Origin: Chondrosia reniformis
Lineage: Eukaryota > Porifera > Demospongiae > Chondrillida > Chondrillidae
Direction of reading: 5' to 3'
Assembly (NCBI GenBank): GCA_947172415.1
Contig: OX359198.1
Span: 6,665,401-6,729,400 of the forward strand
Length of the DNA: 64,000 nt
Part shown: in pieces, positions 1 through 12,218 of the stretch
Numbering within the stretch: position 1 is the stretch's first letter
Layout: each line of letters opens with the position of its first letter
Translations under genes and position numbers: made by a program
Notes under the pieces: model-generated
Seen by the model: the letters and a program-made list of their open reading frames with translations, nothing else
What the model was told of the DNA's origin: nothing
Databases searched by the model: none

Positions 1-95
1 CCAATTCCTTCATATATATATGTGTACATATGTATATGTATCTGTTAGTATGCTTGTATTTGTACTCTTTTCTTTCTATGCTTCTCCATGTACAG

Positions 96-2149
96 GCTCC
101 CAAGGATTTTACAGCAGCACTTATAGACTTTATCAACACAAATGCTCAGGTAGGACACACCCACCTTGAACTCCTAGGACACACCCATCCTGTACTAGTA
201 CATCTTTACACTCGGCTTAAAAATTGTAACTTTTTTTTATTATGAAGATTCAGATAGAATTTATTTATAAGGGTGTCTAGAATCAAATGATGATGATATT
301 TAAAACCTAGGGATCAGCTTTAGTGCTAGACTGAAAGTCCACTATTTTTTCAAGCATGGTTTAATTAACAATATTTCCTTCCCAAACTTCTTAGTACCTG
401 TATTCCTACAAGCAGCTGATGGCAAGTGAAGTTGACACCACCAAAGAAGGACAGCATGCTGAAAGACTACAGAGAGTGGAGATGGCTCTTGAAGCTCTCA
501 GTCACGTCATTAGAAATAACCCTGGTACGACCAGCTAACCAGATTGATAGACTAGTTATGATGTGATATGCTCAATCAATCTTAAGGAGGGAAACCCTCA
601 TATTAGCAATTGTGTTATATCTGTCTTGATATATAATCCCATTCTTTCATAACAGGATGTGAAATGAAATGCAATGGAAATTACAAGCTACTATTTTCAC
701 TGTTAAGTGTTGACGGTGCCAGTAAAGTCCAGTTGCTAGCGTTACAGGTATTACATATATGTGAATAATCTAGTACGGATTACAGTGCTAGCCCCTGCAC
801 AAGCATACATACAGTACATACATATATATTTGGATGGATTTGACAACTTAAGAATGTTATTTTACAAATATTATAACTATAATCATGTCTACAGTCTCCT
901 CACATCATCAGGTCATGTTGAATTGTTTTTTCTTCTGATAGGCTATATCATGTGTCACAGGTAATCAGAAATGTGTGGTGAATATCGCAGAGTCTAGCGT
1001 GCTCCAGTATCTCCTACTGGTCACTCACATGGTCCCTCAGAGTAAGTTAATCTCCTCTCAGTCCACAGGAACCTTCCCGTACATGCAGATAGGCCTGTTG
1101 TATATGTAATTACATAGAACACAATGTTTATATTTAAGGGTCATGGGTTACTCTCCTTGTTGAAGGTTGTAAAGTAAACTTGAATGATTGATATTGTAAA
1201 CTCTGCTTTAGGTCGTGAGCAAGTGCTTGAAGTGATGCAAGCAATTTCATCAAACACACAAATTGTGAAGGAAGCTATTCAGAAAGGTGAAGATATAATG
1301 TTTTGTAACTTAAAGAACTTTATTTAACAGTCTCTAGCCAATATTTAGTGTTGCTTTGAGAAGGCTATACTTTGATTATCTCTCTTACATTTTAATTTCA
1401 ACCTTTTTGAATATTATTGATAATTTCTAAAAATTATCATTTTCCAATCACTTTGTAGGTGCACTCTTATACTTTCTGAACCTCTTTTGTAACTCCACCA
1501 TTCCTGCTGTTCGAGAGGAGACAGCAGCCTTGCTGGCTAAAATGATAACAGACAAACTTGTCGGTCCCAAAGTGAGGATAGCTCTCTCCAAGTTCCTTCC
1601 TCTCATCTTCATGGACGCTATGAAGGATAGTCCAGAAACTAGTATTCACATGTTTGACAGTAAGTGTATACTTTTAACAAACTAGTATTCACATGCCTGT
1701 CAAACATGCAAATACTTGTTAATATATGAAGCATGTTTTCTATGAGTTGTTTTGTATAAAGTAATCTTCCATGCTACTATACTATGGTATGCATAATATT
1801 CTTTGATCTTGAGGTGTTAATGAGTTTCTAAAGTGTCATGCATACCCTCTACAGGTCATTAATGTAAAGCCCTTTAGTGCGTATATTATAACAGTACTGT
1901 AAAGGTCTATTTCTCATATATCATCTCCATGAAATGTCTAGTTATCATATGCCAACACTATGAAATTTCTCATACATACTGCCATATGTTAAATATACCA
2001 CGCATCCCAACTATTAGATACACAGGAGAACCCAGAGTTAATATGGAATGATGAATCCAGAGAGAAAGTCTGTGACACTGTCAAGAAACTGGTTGATGGG
2101 TGTGTTGTGTGTATATATAAATGTGTATATATGTGTATGTGTATATACA

Positions 2150-2186
<37 letters not shown>

Positions 2187-4421
2187 AAATACAGTACATA
2201 TACTGTATATTTTCCTTTGGTAGGTTCTTTATAGAACAATCACAGAATCCTGCAGCAGTTTGGAAGGTAAGATGGATTGGTCCAGAGAGGTCAATCCGAA
2301 AAAGACATAAAGATGTTCTTTGTTCATTAGGAGATTAATGGAAATAATTTTTAATCATATTCAGTCACCTTACTAGTTTGTATACATATAATGAGCTCTG
2401 AGCTGATTTCTATGGAGCTGCAGATCTCTCAGTTATATTACACATACTTGTAGTTCTATGTATAGTGAGGTTTTGTTGCATGTTATGCTGTAGCTGCCAG
2501 ATAACTTTGAAGTGGTGTACTCAGACTTAGCTGGAGAAGTGGTCATTGGTGGAGTGTACCTGCGACTCTTCATTCAGCAACCTAACTGGGTCCTCCGGAA
2601 ACCAAAGGAATTTCTAATTGCCATTTTGGAAAGATTTGAACAACTCTCCCAATCCGCAGCTCCAGATGTAAGACTGATAATGATTGTTTTTCAATGTTTG
2701 TGATTGAGTTTTTAATTGCTTCAATCTTAGACACAGTGTACTTTCATGGCTATAATTCTTTTAATGTATTATTTCTATGTGTGTTCAACAACATAGGGAG
2801 AGACCTTAGAGATGGTGACCACTGCTATAGTATGCTTGTTTCAGGCTCAGTCCGCATTGGCTGATCAGGTGAGAGTCATATGTGCCCTTCAATACAGCCC
2901 TGTTTATGAGAAGGAGTGTGAGAGTTCAAATTTGCAGTTTAGGAAGTTTGAAATTAAATTTAGAACCGCTGATGTTTTTCTTTATAAATAATCTAATACA
3001 CCACTTTCCTACATGCTATATGCCTACTCTATTAAATTAAAAGGCCTAAAGGGAACTAAACCTGGTGAGAGCTTTGGACGAGGATACAGGAGTCTTCTCT
3101 TTCTTCTGCTCCACTGGGCCAGACAGCAGTTTCATGTACTTTAGCCATCCTCTACTTTCAGCTACAGGCTTGTATATAATGTACAAAGGTATCTTTTGGA
3201 TGGTTCATCTTTTGATAATTTTGAGCGTCTAAAAGATAAGTTCAACGCAGTTAGAAGAAATCCTTCTTCTATTACTTTAGGTACCTCCATTGGGACATCT
3301 ACCCAGAATATTTGCCAGCATGAAAACCAAAAACAGTGCAATTCCTAAGTCCTGCATACAAGTGATTCACTCAATGGCAGGCAGTGAGGTAAGCAGGACC
3401 TGTGGATATATATGTATATAGTACATAATATGAGTACCACTCCTGTGCTGGTATGTAAGTAAGGTCTAGCTGGTGTGTTTTGAGGAAATGTTTTGCTTTC
3501 TCTCACTAGGTATGTGTGCGTACAATGTCTCAATGTGATAGCATTCTCCCTATGATAGCTGCAATGAAGAAGAGACCAGACTGTATTCTGCTAGAGGCTG
3601 AGACTCTTCATAAAATGTTCGACCACCACCTTCCAGAGCTGGTGTCTCAGGTAATATCAGAAATTATGTACTTTAGCAGGAAGGGTACATTAATTAGGGG
3701 AGCATTTCAGCGTTTTACAGCTGCCTCCTTCAGTTTCATTTTATTCATGTCTTCATATTAGGCGCTGACAGCTGAGCTACCCCAGTTTCTTCTTAGTCTC
3801 TTGGAGAGTCCTCTCGAAGAGTGTGACAGTCCAGCAGCTGCCAAGGCTCAGATTGTAAAGGCTCTGAAAGAAATGGAGAAAGATATTGCTAATGGAGAAG
3901 TGGTTAGTCTAACTTAAAATATCCAATCAGCCAGTGCTACTTCTGACAGATAGTTCCTCCCACTGGAAATGGGCTGGGTCTGTAGTTATGAGCTTGTAGT
4001 GATAAATAGAATCACCACTAATTAATATAAATATATACGTGAGAGGGAAGCATTGCTGTGGCTATTGTAGTGGCTGAGTGGTCAACTGGGTTCGATTCCC
4101 AGCAATGTTTTGTTGTTCTGTTTTTCCCCTTTTTCCCTCTTTACTCATTATTTGAGATTACTTATGGTTTATTATCTCTTTGATTGTTCATAGGTCACGT
4201 CTATACTCAATGAATCTAAAGTATGGGGTACATTTAAAGAACAAAAACATGATTTGTTCATCAAGCATACTCAGGTTGCCGGCTACCTCACCGGTCCAGC
4301 TACTGGTGTTGCTGGCTACCTCACTGCTGGTCCACAGTCCAGTACAATCCCCAGTACCACTCCCCCAGCCGGCCCCCCTGATGAAGACCTTAGTCATCGT
4401 AATGATGTTGAAATACCATAA
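96..4421 (+). CDS. DNAJC13: DNAJC13/RME-8, C-terminal part (5' end outside window)
   Basis: Co-chaperone of early endosomes that works with Hsc70, retromer and WASH in cargo sorting. Fourteen exons chain in phase: 96-149, 395-524, 656-747, 942-1041, 1212-1286, 1459-1659, 2018-2099, 2224-2266, 2494-2667, 2797-2868, 3281-3388, 3510-3650, 3762-3902, 4194-4421 (546 codons plus TAA). The armadillo-like C-terminal region is recognisable, and the tail with SILNES, KHDLF and two GYLT repeats followed by a proline-rich end matches the RME-8 C-terminus. The family is about 2,200 residues, so this is roughly the last quarter; the DnaJ domain lies upstream of the window. Two donors are weak (after 2099 gtgtgt, after 3902 gttagt). 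Possible poly(A) signals are ATTAAA at 4502 and AATAAA at 4920. It converges on the PDE1 gene. Identification rests on remembered family sequence; splice sites are read directly. Confidence 0.88.
2151..2184. repeat. (GT)n microsatellite
   Basis: Uninterrupted TG dinucleotide run in a DNAJC13 intron, about 40 bases before the acceptor of the exon at 2224. A TG run just upstream of a weakly defined exon can influence splicing through TDP-43/CELF-type proteins, but nothing here shows that it does. Confidence 0.9.
2997..3135 (+). repeat. Dispersed repeat family A, copy 1 (truncated, diverged)
   Basis: Shares the core TTTCCTACATGCTATATGCC, then GGGAACTAAACCT, GAGAGCTTTGGA and CCACTGGGCCAGACAGC with the other family A copies. 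It lies in a DNAJC13 intron (2869-3280) and lacks the distal part present in the full-length copies. Confidence 0.75.
3955..4130 (+). mobile_element. tRNA-derived SINE-like repeat, family B, copy 1
   Basis: Intronic repeat in DNAJC13. A tRNA-like segment at about 4063-4107 contains GGCTGAGTGG, resembling a Pol III A box, and a perfect box B, GGTTCGATTCC, at 4089-4099. The upstream part (GGAAATGGGCTGG and following) recurs near 33800. No cloverleaf good enough for a functional tRNA is seen. Confidence 0.65.
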
Positions 4422-5057
4422 CGGTCTATTATTGATATTAGACTGTAATTATAAGATTTATCAATGTAGACATCAAGTCGCCTTCTAATTAACTTTGGTT
4501 GATTAAATCTGTTTATATTGTACGTAGATAATGTTACGTTAATGTTTACTTCAATATAATATGTATATACATATATGTACGTACATATACATGTAATATA
4601 ACTTTATAAAGGAAGAGAATTGGATCCCAGATATTCCAGTATATCAATGACATACATATATGTATATATACGTATAGCACTCATCAATTGCAGTCTAGTA
4701 TTTGTATAAAAGTTGCTTTTTTAGTGTTGACATGTGCTTAATGCAATTTTCGATCCTGTTATATACGTATATATTACATCATACTATATACATAATATAC
4801 TTATATGGGCAAGCAATCAAATCTGAATCGTTTACAGTCATATAATAATTTCACCTTAATCATTGTGATGTTAACGTAATACAAAATTGCCACTTTGCTA
4901 AAATGTGTGGTATAAAAGTAATAAAAAGATACATATCCATATAATGAACCATTAATAGAGTTGCTTGATTTCAATTGTATATACCAGTCTGTATCTCATG
5001 AGCCCCCTTGGAAACTGTGTATTATTGAGTTGCCATATTGGACAGTTTTAAGTCAGT
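4422..5057. other. Convergent intergenic region DNAJC13 / PDE1
   Basis: AT-rich sequence holding the two 3' untranslated regions: DNAJC13 candidate poly(A) signals at 4502 and 4920 on the plus strand, and short TATATACGTA-type repeats at 4560-4800. No coding potential recognised. Confidence 0.6.
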
Positions 5058-8000
5058 TCAATTTCCTCTTATCTCTTTTTTGACAGTTTCTACTGTCTTC
5101 TTTTTAGTTCCATTTTCTTCTTCATTTCCTAAATCAAAAAATATATAGATGGTTGTACAGTACAGTAAAACCTGTATAAATGGTCACCCTCTCCCTTTCT
5201 CATAAACATGAACATGCAGCTACATGCTTAATATGGCACTTTAAATGATTCACACTAATAATGTTATTGTACAGTATGTACGTATATACCTTCACAGATC
5301 TAGTGACCATCTACAGTATATAAATTACTTCAGATACACTACGTACATCCCATTCATATATAGATGACTGATTAGGCAGGTTCAGCATAATACATCAGGC
5401 CCAATTCTTGGAGGGGGTTCGTGTGGACCCAACAACCCCACCTGCATATAGCCCAGTACATATAGTATGTGGCATATTAAGGAAGCAAACCTTTTAAGTT
5501 AGTGCATTGCTCTTTCCAGGATAGCTTGTTAGATTGAAGAGTACCACTCCAGGGCCAGTTTTTGCTTGGCACCTTATCAGTGTCACTTCCTGATAAAGCA
5601 TTTTGTAAGCTTCCAACAAGATCAGCAAATATTTCAAAAGTAGGTAAAACAATGATATCAATAAAGCCTTTGTAGGAAAAAGGAGAAAGCAACATAAAAT
5701 TTTAATATGAATATGTACATTATTTTAGTTTTTAATCCAAATTTTGTAATTAACACATGTCATGGATATAACTGCTGAAACATATAACCTCCATTAATCA
5801 AGTGTTCCTGTGAGTCTCACCAACTTGACTTTCTGGTACTACCGTAGTGTTCCTATCACATAACGGAGAGCACTGTCGGTCCAGTTCCTTCTCCAAATCC
5901 CCCTGTCTGAAGAATTCATTTACTAATCTAGAGGTCCACACTTTGTGAATATCCCATGGTTTTGAAGGATGGGATATATCAGCCGAATGTAGCATTGCAC
6001 AAAGAACTTTTGAACGCTCTAGAGGAGAACTGGAGTCAGGCTGATGGGGAAGTAGAGATTTGAGACTTTTTAGCTGCTCAAAGTGACCAGACATATCTGT
6101 TGCCAGGACCATATCAATGACAAGCCCTCGTAGAGTTCTGTGACAGGAGAATAATTGATTGATTATACAATACAGTATAATATCAGGCTAATTATACACT
6201 ATGTAATCAATTCCAAAATAACTTAATAACACATGTATCTGGTACATAAACACACATTGTTGATACATATACTGTAACAGAAGTGTACATATAAATTAGT
6301 ATAGTACATTTATGTAATTGTTATATTCAAAGCCATTAGAAAAAGATCTACTGTATACCTATAATCGTCCTTTGATAATTTCTTCAAAATATTGTATTCA
6401 TCCTTTGAAAGGTGCTTGAATGCATAATACAAGTGATGGTTTTCCAACACTGATCTGTCGTTATAAAGCAATGCAAATTCTGATCCAGATTGCACATGGA
6501 AATTGTTGGTAGTCCCAGTGTGTTCCACGTCGTGTACAACAGCAGCTAGCAAGCTTGCCATCACCTCCAATGGACTAAACCACTACACAGAATACAGCCA
6601 TACATACGTACATATAGGCAGACTAAACTCTTAGGAGCCCATAGTGTATGTCAAATCAGTGCAACATCCAAAGTAAAGGTACAAGTATTTATAATGAGCA
6701 TTGCTAATATAGACACAGCCTGAGTTATTCTAACTGCAATAATGGATCTAAGCCAGTTTACCTCATATATGTCAAGTTGGGTTAAGAAATAGTGAAGGGT
6801 CTGTACAACATCACTGGCATGAGTGGAGTTGTGATAAGGGTTGTCGTGATGCTTGTATCCACTCTCAATTGCCACTAAAAAGGCATCCAAGCAGTGATAC
6901 GGAATCTATCAACAAGAAATTCAGTTACAATAAGATTACAGTTGGCCTAAGAGGAAACACATGAATGGAACATTGCTAGGGCAGATATAGTTTAGTGGCA
7001 GATAATTACCTCAAATTTTCTAATCAATTCATGTCTCCTGAATAACTCAAAAGCTACATATCTCAATTGATTAGGATTTGCCATCTCTTCCAACTTGAAT
7101 ATGTTAAAGTCCCATAAATCAATATGTCTCTACAACAAGAGTTTAAGATATTACTCCAGTGATTTACAAGACATCAGATACACACCTTGAGGTATTCTCC
7201 AATTTCCGAGGGGACATAAGATTGAGGAGAAATGTCTTGATACAATCTGTTGCATTTTGATATATTGCCATGGTGACGCAATTTGATAATTTAGTAGATG
7301 TACACTTACTTATTCAAATATTTTCCATACATAACTAAAGTTGCAGCTCTCTTAAACTTCTTATTGCCTGTTATAGGTGGCCGGTTGTAAACTGATTCTC
7401 TTTTGGTAAAGGTGGTCTCAAGCCATTCTCTCACTTCATGGTCTTTGATTACCTTCAAATCATCTGACATGGCTCTAGCAGAACAGAGGAATAGAGTCAC
7501 TTTGTAAGTCATTATTATGGACACTCCCATATACTTTAATCTTCTCACATACATACATGTACCTTACAAGGACACCAGCAGCATTCTACAATATTACCTT
7601 GTAGATCTACTGTGCAGCACCACAAAGTACTCTTATACTAGTCTTATTAATGTAGCAATGCTATACTATATAGGGAAAGGAAGGCAGCCGTAAAGAGAGG
7701 GAAAGGAAGGCAGCCGTGAAGAGAGGAAAGGAAGGTAGCCATGAAGAGAGGGAAAGGAAGGCAGCCATGAAGAGAGGGAAAGGAAGGCAGCCATGAAGAG
7801 AGGGAAAGGAAGGCAGCCGTGAAGAGAGGGAAAGGAGAAAAAACTGTTTATGGTACATGTATTATGCATTTCAAACATGTGTGGCAACTATCCATGTATC
7901 TTTGTACAGTGCTACATGGGGCAAATGTGCAAAGCACATGAAGCACTTAAATAATATAATAATAACTATATACAATATGTCCAAATAGAGGCCCGGGCCT

Positions 8001-8960
8001 CTATTTCTTTCCAGGGAGTTTTGACCTGGCCTCTATTCGAGCCCGGTTCTATACGGACATGAAAAATCTAAGATACCATTTTCCTACATGCTATATGCCT
8101 ATTCTGTAAAAAGAGCCTATAGGGGAACTAAACCTAAAGAGAGCTTTAGATGAAGATACAGGAGTCTTTTCTTCCTTCTTTTCCCTTCTTTCATCTTCTT
8201 CTCCACTGGGTCAGACAGCCGTTTCTGGGAATTCCACCCTTCATCAGTGATCCTGGGAGTCTTTGTCTTTTTCTTTATCTTGATCTTCTGTGAATCCTTG
8301 GCATATACGGTATATAGTTCATATACAATATCATTTATTTTAATAATGTTTGAAAAATACATATAATATTAAAGTGGATGCACTAAACAATAAGAAAGAG
8401 ATAGTCTAGTGAAATATAATTATGCAATACATAAGATATGTTTAATTAATAATAACGACAAGGTTGTATGTAGTGTCATACACCTATGGTTCTACAAAAC
8501 AAGGCAGGTTTGCAAGGTTGCAGTGCTGATAATTAATGATACTAGGAAAGATGCGAGAATGCAGGATAGATTATAATTATAGGAAGATATATCACCCGAG
8601 CACCCACCTGTCGGAAAGAGAGGATTCGCCACTTTCCGTAGCCGGTTCCGGTGAAAGAATGCACAACACTCTTTCAAGGGAGGTCTGTAAATCGCTCGTA
8701 GAAACATCTTCTCCTTTCGTAATGCGCCCTAGCAGTTCTTTTACTTCAGCGGCAGCAATGTCAGCCGGAGTCTTTTCCGATGAATCTCTCTTTTTGGATG
8801 GATAATCGGGCACCACGTTAACTACTATTAAATATATTAATCCACCTCACGTACAGCCCAAATTAAAAGTTATATACGACAGCATGTACAACTCGATATT
8901 ACCTGGTGCCACTGGTCTTGCTGGCTTACTCCCCATCTTGGTCGGGGTCGACTGACGCAT
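5058..8960 (-). CDS. PDE1: PDE1-type 3',5'-cyclic nucleotide phosphodiesterase
   Basis: Hydrolyses cAMP/cGMP; PDE1 enzymes are normally calmodulin-activated. Ten exons chain in phase from ATG 8960 to stop 5058: 8903-8960, 8608-8824, 7310-7474, 7186-7246, 7010-7129, 6762-6905, 6359-6582, 5821-6137, 5491-5667, 5058-5128, giving 517 residues (human PDE1A is similar). Metal-site motifs are visible: HNSTH (about residues 232-236), HDVEHTGTTNNF (from 272), HSADISHP, and SQVGFIDIIV with the invariant Gln. NDRSVLENHH and ATDMSGHF are also PDE1-like. An upstream ATG (MRQSTPTK) was chosen because the frame is open and joins in phase; a second ATG follows eight codons later. The segment aligned with the first calmodulin site of vertebrate PDE1 lacks the usual Trp and basic residues. 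The start codon is only 134 bp downstream of the UBE2F stop on the same strand, so its promoter must lie within or very near the UBE2F 3' end. Confidence 0.9.
5161..5318. mobile_element. MITE-like element (AACCTGTATAAATGGTCAC family)
   Basis: Starts TACAGTAAAACCTGTATAAA TGGTCAC and ends GTGACCATCTACAGTA, an imperfect inverted pair, in the last PDE1 intron. A similar arm recurs at 30190-30216 (GACCACTTATGCAGGTTTTA) and at 43537. Length and ends suggest a non-autonomous DNA transposon; no transposase is visible. Confidence 0.5.
7673..7832. repeat. 26-bp minisatellite
   Basis: About six tandem copies of a 26-bp purine-rich unit beginning GGGAAAGGAAGGCAGCC, with C/T variation between copies, in the PDE1 intron 7475-8607. 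It is open in two minus-strand frames, but those reading frames are repeat artefacts. Confidence 0.9.
8060..8301 (+). repeat. Dispersed repeat family A, copy 2 (full length)
   Basis: About 240 bp, from TGAAAAATCTAAGATACCAT to CTTCTGTGAATCCTTGG. It is nearly identical, as reverse complement, to the copies at 9908-10139 and 41368-41608. It lies in the PDE1 intron 7475-8607. No terminal inverted repeats, no box A/B and no clear target duplication were found, so the class is unknown. Confidence 0.85.
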
Positions 8961-9094
8961 GAATCTCGTTAACGAGTCATGAATGCTCTTACACCACTAT
9001 ATACTATATAACAAGTACTTATATGTGAAAATGTACATACATACTATGACTACTCGGTCAAAGAAGCAGTTTGCTGTGAAAATTTAGAGCTCAG

Positions 9095-12000
9095 CTATTG
9101 TTTAGTTCTGCGATCTTGAGAAATAAAGTATCTAACTTTCTTCTTGAATGACTCTGGATCTCTTCTGTACTGCTCTGCTGCCTCAATATTCAAAGGATCA
9201 TCCGGATTGAGCAGATCTGTGAAGAGCAGGTTTAGTCCCCATATCACTTCCTACAGCAAAAAGAGGTTATAAAAACTGTCACATAATATTGGTCAACTCT
9301 ATTAAGCAAAATTGATCCTGTATAGATTTGGATTGCCACGAAGATTAAACTAAGAGGGATTTTCAGATAACAATGAAATTAAATAATTTAGTGACAAGTG
9401 AGAAAAGTGTTTCTGAATGGTGCAAAGTATGGATATTGCAATAGTACTGCAAGCTATAAATTTAGATGTCTACAAAGCTATAACTATCAATGTCTAGAAG
9501 CTAAAACTGTATTGCACAGACTGTAGTCTGGTGCATAAGACAAATTACTGAATCAGTAGAGAGGGCGTGTCCCACCTTAAGTGTCCTAGCTGGTGTCCAT
9601 CCCATTCCATCTGGAGTACCTGTCCTCAGCAAACTACAGTAACACATTATTACCATTTGTAACGTCTATTACTTCATCAAAGAACCTATTTTAATAGGTA
9701 TAAAATTGTAAATGATTCTTGCTGTTGGTACTACTACCATTAGTGTTATTAAAGTGATAATCAAACCACAAGTAACTACTATGAAACAACATAGAGGGAA
9801 AACATAAGAAACAATTGCTGGGCATCAAACCCAGGACAGCTGGTTATGACCACCAGTGCTCTGCCACTGAACTACAAATACCATGTCATGTTATATTATA
9901 CATAGAGCCAAGGATTCACAGAAGATCAAGATAAAGAAAAGACAAAGACTCCCAGGATCACTGATGAAGGGTGGAATTCCCAGAAATGGCTGTCTGACCC
10001 AGTGGAGAAGAAGATGAAAGAAGGGAAAAAGACTCCTGTATCCTCATCCAAAGCTCTCTTCAGGTTTAGTTCCCCTATAGGCTCTTTTACAGAATAGGCA
10101 TATAGCATGTAGGAAAATGGTATCTTATAGATTTTTCATACATGGACTATCTTATAGGGAGTAATTTTAGTTGCGTTCATTATGACAGATAAGCTATCTG
10201 CAACGAAAATTGAGCTAGTCGACCCATAGGTCTTCATCAGCAATATCATGTACTATCTTCTACTAATCACAATTTAATTAGTCTTCTAACACCCAATTAA
10301 TTGTGATTGTCTTGATGGCCTATCCGCTAGACAGTAGTACATTCCATGTTTAATACCAGCATGTAACTCCTCATTACCTCAGACAGACTGCTCCATCTTG
10401 CACTGCTATGTTTGGATGCCAAACCTTGCTACTGCAAACAACTCGAGGTGGCTGAGTTTAAATGAGAAAGGATAGATAATATGTATGTATGTTGTGATGC
10501 TCATTTCTATATATGTAGATATTTGGCAGGGATTAAGGATTTGTGATTGAAAACCTAAAACCATGCACTAAAGTTATTGTATGTTATGTAATGGGGGATC
10601 AATAAGCTATTTATAAATAGCAATCCTTTTAAGAAATTCCTTCAAACAACAGCTCACAAAGAAATAACAGTAACAGCCAGCCAAGTGATATGCCAAATGA
10701 AATAAATAAAAATGTCCTAATTGTTCAGCCAATTTCTTGGTTCATTTGTGGAACAATAGAATTAGTAAAGTATGCAGTAGTTTTGAAGTACATATACAGT
10801 AGAATTATACAAAGACTATACAAACTCTGTTATCCAACCAAAATGGTTTCCTTCAACAAGAGGATGAATCCAAAAGAAACGGTTAACAGTAATGAATTTT
10901 AAGACATATATTGTGGTAAAATGTTATCTCTGCTAGTTGTCTGAACAAGACCTGTTTAATTGTGTTACAAGATACGTAGTTAAATGTACTTTCATGTTGT
11001 ACTCGTCAGGCACTTCAATGTCAAAGTGGAAGACTCCTCCTTTCCATAGTCCCTGATCTGTAGGAAGAAGCATGGAAAGGTTTCAATTCAAGGCACCCAT
11101 CATGTAGACTGTAGTTACCATTAATAATCAAACACACCATTTTTCTTACATGCTACATCTACGTAATTTACAGTAAAGGCCAATAGTAAAACTAAAGTTT
11201 TGTATGAGGATACAAGAGATTTTTTCCTTTTACTTTACTTCTTCTCCATTGGGCCAGACAGCTGTTCTGGGAATTTTACCCTTCATTAGTGAACCTGGGA
11301 ATCTTTGTTTTCAGTCCATACATGGCTAGTTCATCACAGGATGACCTTTTCAGTAGAAATACCACAGTTAAACTGGAGCCAGTGATGGCTATTCTGAATG
11401 GTGGGGTATCTTTGACCATCTAAAGACACACACTCAAAGGAGGTTCACCCAAAGACATTAATTGCTTCAGTAAACACGGAGAATAACACCATACAAAAGA
11501 TTTACCAATCAAATTGTATCTTTACATGCTCAAGATGTCCCCATATAGACACACACACATACAACCAGAAATATAAGTTCATTGCCAACCATTATTCTAT
11601 TACAGAGATACTAAATGACGTAACTAGTTAATGGAAATTAGGTCTCTGTACCTGGTCGAATAATGAGACTGAATTTTCTCAGATTATCTGGATCACCAAA
11701 TTTTATTTCACATGTAGCTAATGAGACAAGAAAGTAACATTCCATTGAGATCAATGTGTCTCAATGGTCACGATAGTGACTTTGTGGACACTCTGAAAAT
11801 GCAACATTTAGACATTAAAATGTCATCTTTAAGAGAACCTTGTCAAGCCATTTAAAAATACCCCCACAAGGTAGAATGATTGAAATTCAGTATTCGATTG
11901 AATGATACACTTACGCGGGGTGTTTGCTCCAAGGTCTGGAATTTCTACATTAACAATAAAAAACATCTTACATAACTAAATGGAACATCTTATAAGCGAG

Positions 12001-12144
12001 ATAGTGGTACAGTGGACTCTTTATGGAATGTGCTCGGGTTACAAGGACCCTACCCCGAGCTAAGAGCTGTGACCTGAAAGAAGCCTTTCTCTGTGGTTGC
12101 TTCATTTCCTTCTCTTGCTTTATCTTATCCTTCAAATTTATCAT
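9095..12144 (-). CDS. UBE2F: UBE2F, NEDD8-conjugating enzyme E2
   Basis: Transfers NEDD8 to cullins, mainly CUL5 via RBX2 in vertebrates. Seven exons chain in phase: 12054-12144, 11915-11944, 11652-11717, 10990-11057, 10378-10451, 9576-9633, 9095-9250, giving 180 residues against 185 in human. The N-terminal extension ([15 protein letters not shown]) corresponds to the tail that docks on the NEDD8 E1. The UBC fold shows KVWHPNI, the active-site Cys108 in GAVCLSLLR, the GWTPARTLK insertion, and the diagnostic [13 protein letters not shown] and [10 protein letters not shown] segments that separate UBE2F from UBE2M. One exon is only 30 nt and another 58 nt. The start codon faces the unknown gene at 12219 across 74 bp. 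Introns carry two family A repeats and one family B SINE. Confidence 0.92.
9751..9892 (-). mobile_element. tRNA-derived SINE-like repeat, family B, copy 2
   Basis: On the minus strand it reads TAGTTCAGTGGCAGAGCACT, then a CTGG/CCAG stem around GTCATAA, then GGGTTTGATGCCCAG. This gives A-box-like and B-box-like sequence and an anticodon-arm-like loop with CAT, suggesting a tRNA-Met-like ancestor. It lies in a UBE2F intron. Confidence 0.65.
9908..10139 (-). repeat. Dispersed repeat family A, copy 3 (full length)
   Basis: Reverse-orientation full-length copy in the UBE2F intron 9634-10377, with a small internal deletion (the GGATAAGAAGGAAG stretch of copy 41368-41608 is missing). Otherwise almost identical to copies at 8060 and 41368. 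Confidence 0.85.
11135..11312 (+). repeat. Dispersed repeat family A, copy 4 (diverged)
   Basis: Clear but older copy in the UBE2F intron 11058-11651: TTACATGCTACATCTAC, then CCATTGGGCCAGACAGC and ACCCTTCATTAGTGAACCTG align with the young copies with many substitutions. Confidence 0.7.
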
Positions 12145-12218
12145 CTCTCCCCTTCTATGTACACGTCCATATAACTATTGAGCAGGAGCCATTTTGACTG
12201 CCTACCGAAAATTAAAAG
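12145..12218. promoter_or_regulatory. Bidirectional promoter, UBE2F / unknown gene
   Basis: Only 74 bp separate the two divergent start codons. The sequence contains GGAGCCATTTTGAC close to the plus-strand gene, with no obvious TATA box. Transcription start sites of at least one gene may lie inside the other gene's first exon. Confidence 0.55.

Noticed and set aside
4063-4107. tRNA gene
   Set aside because: Only box B and a partial box A are good; acceptor and D stems do not pair, and the unit recurs as part of a longer repeat.
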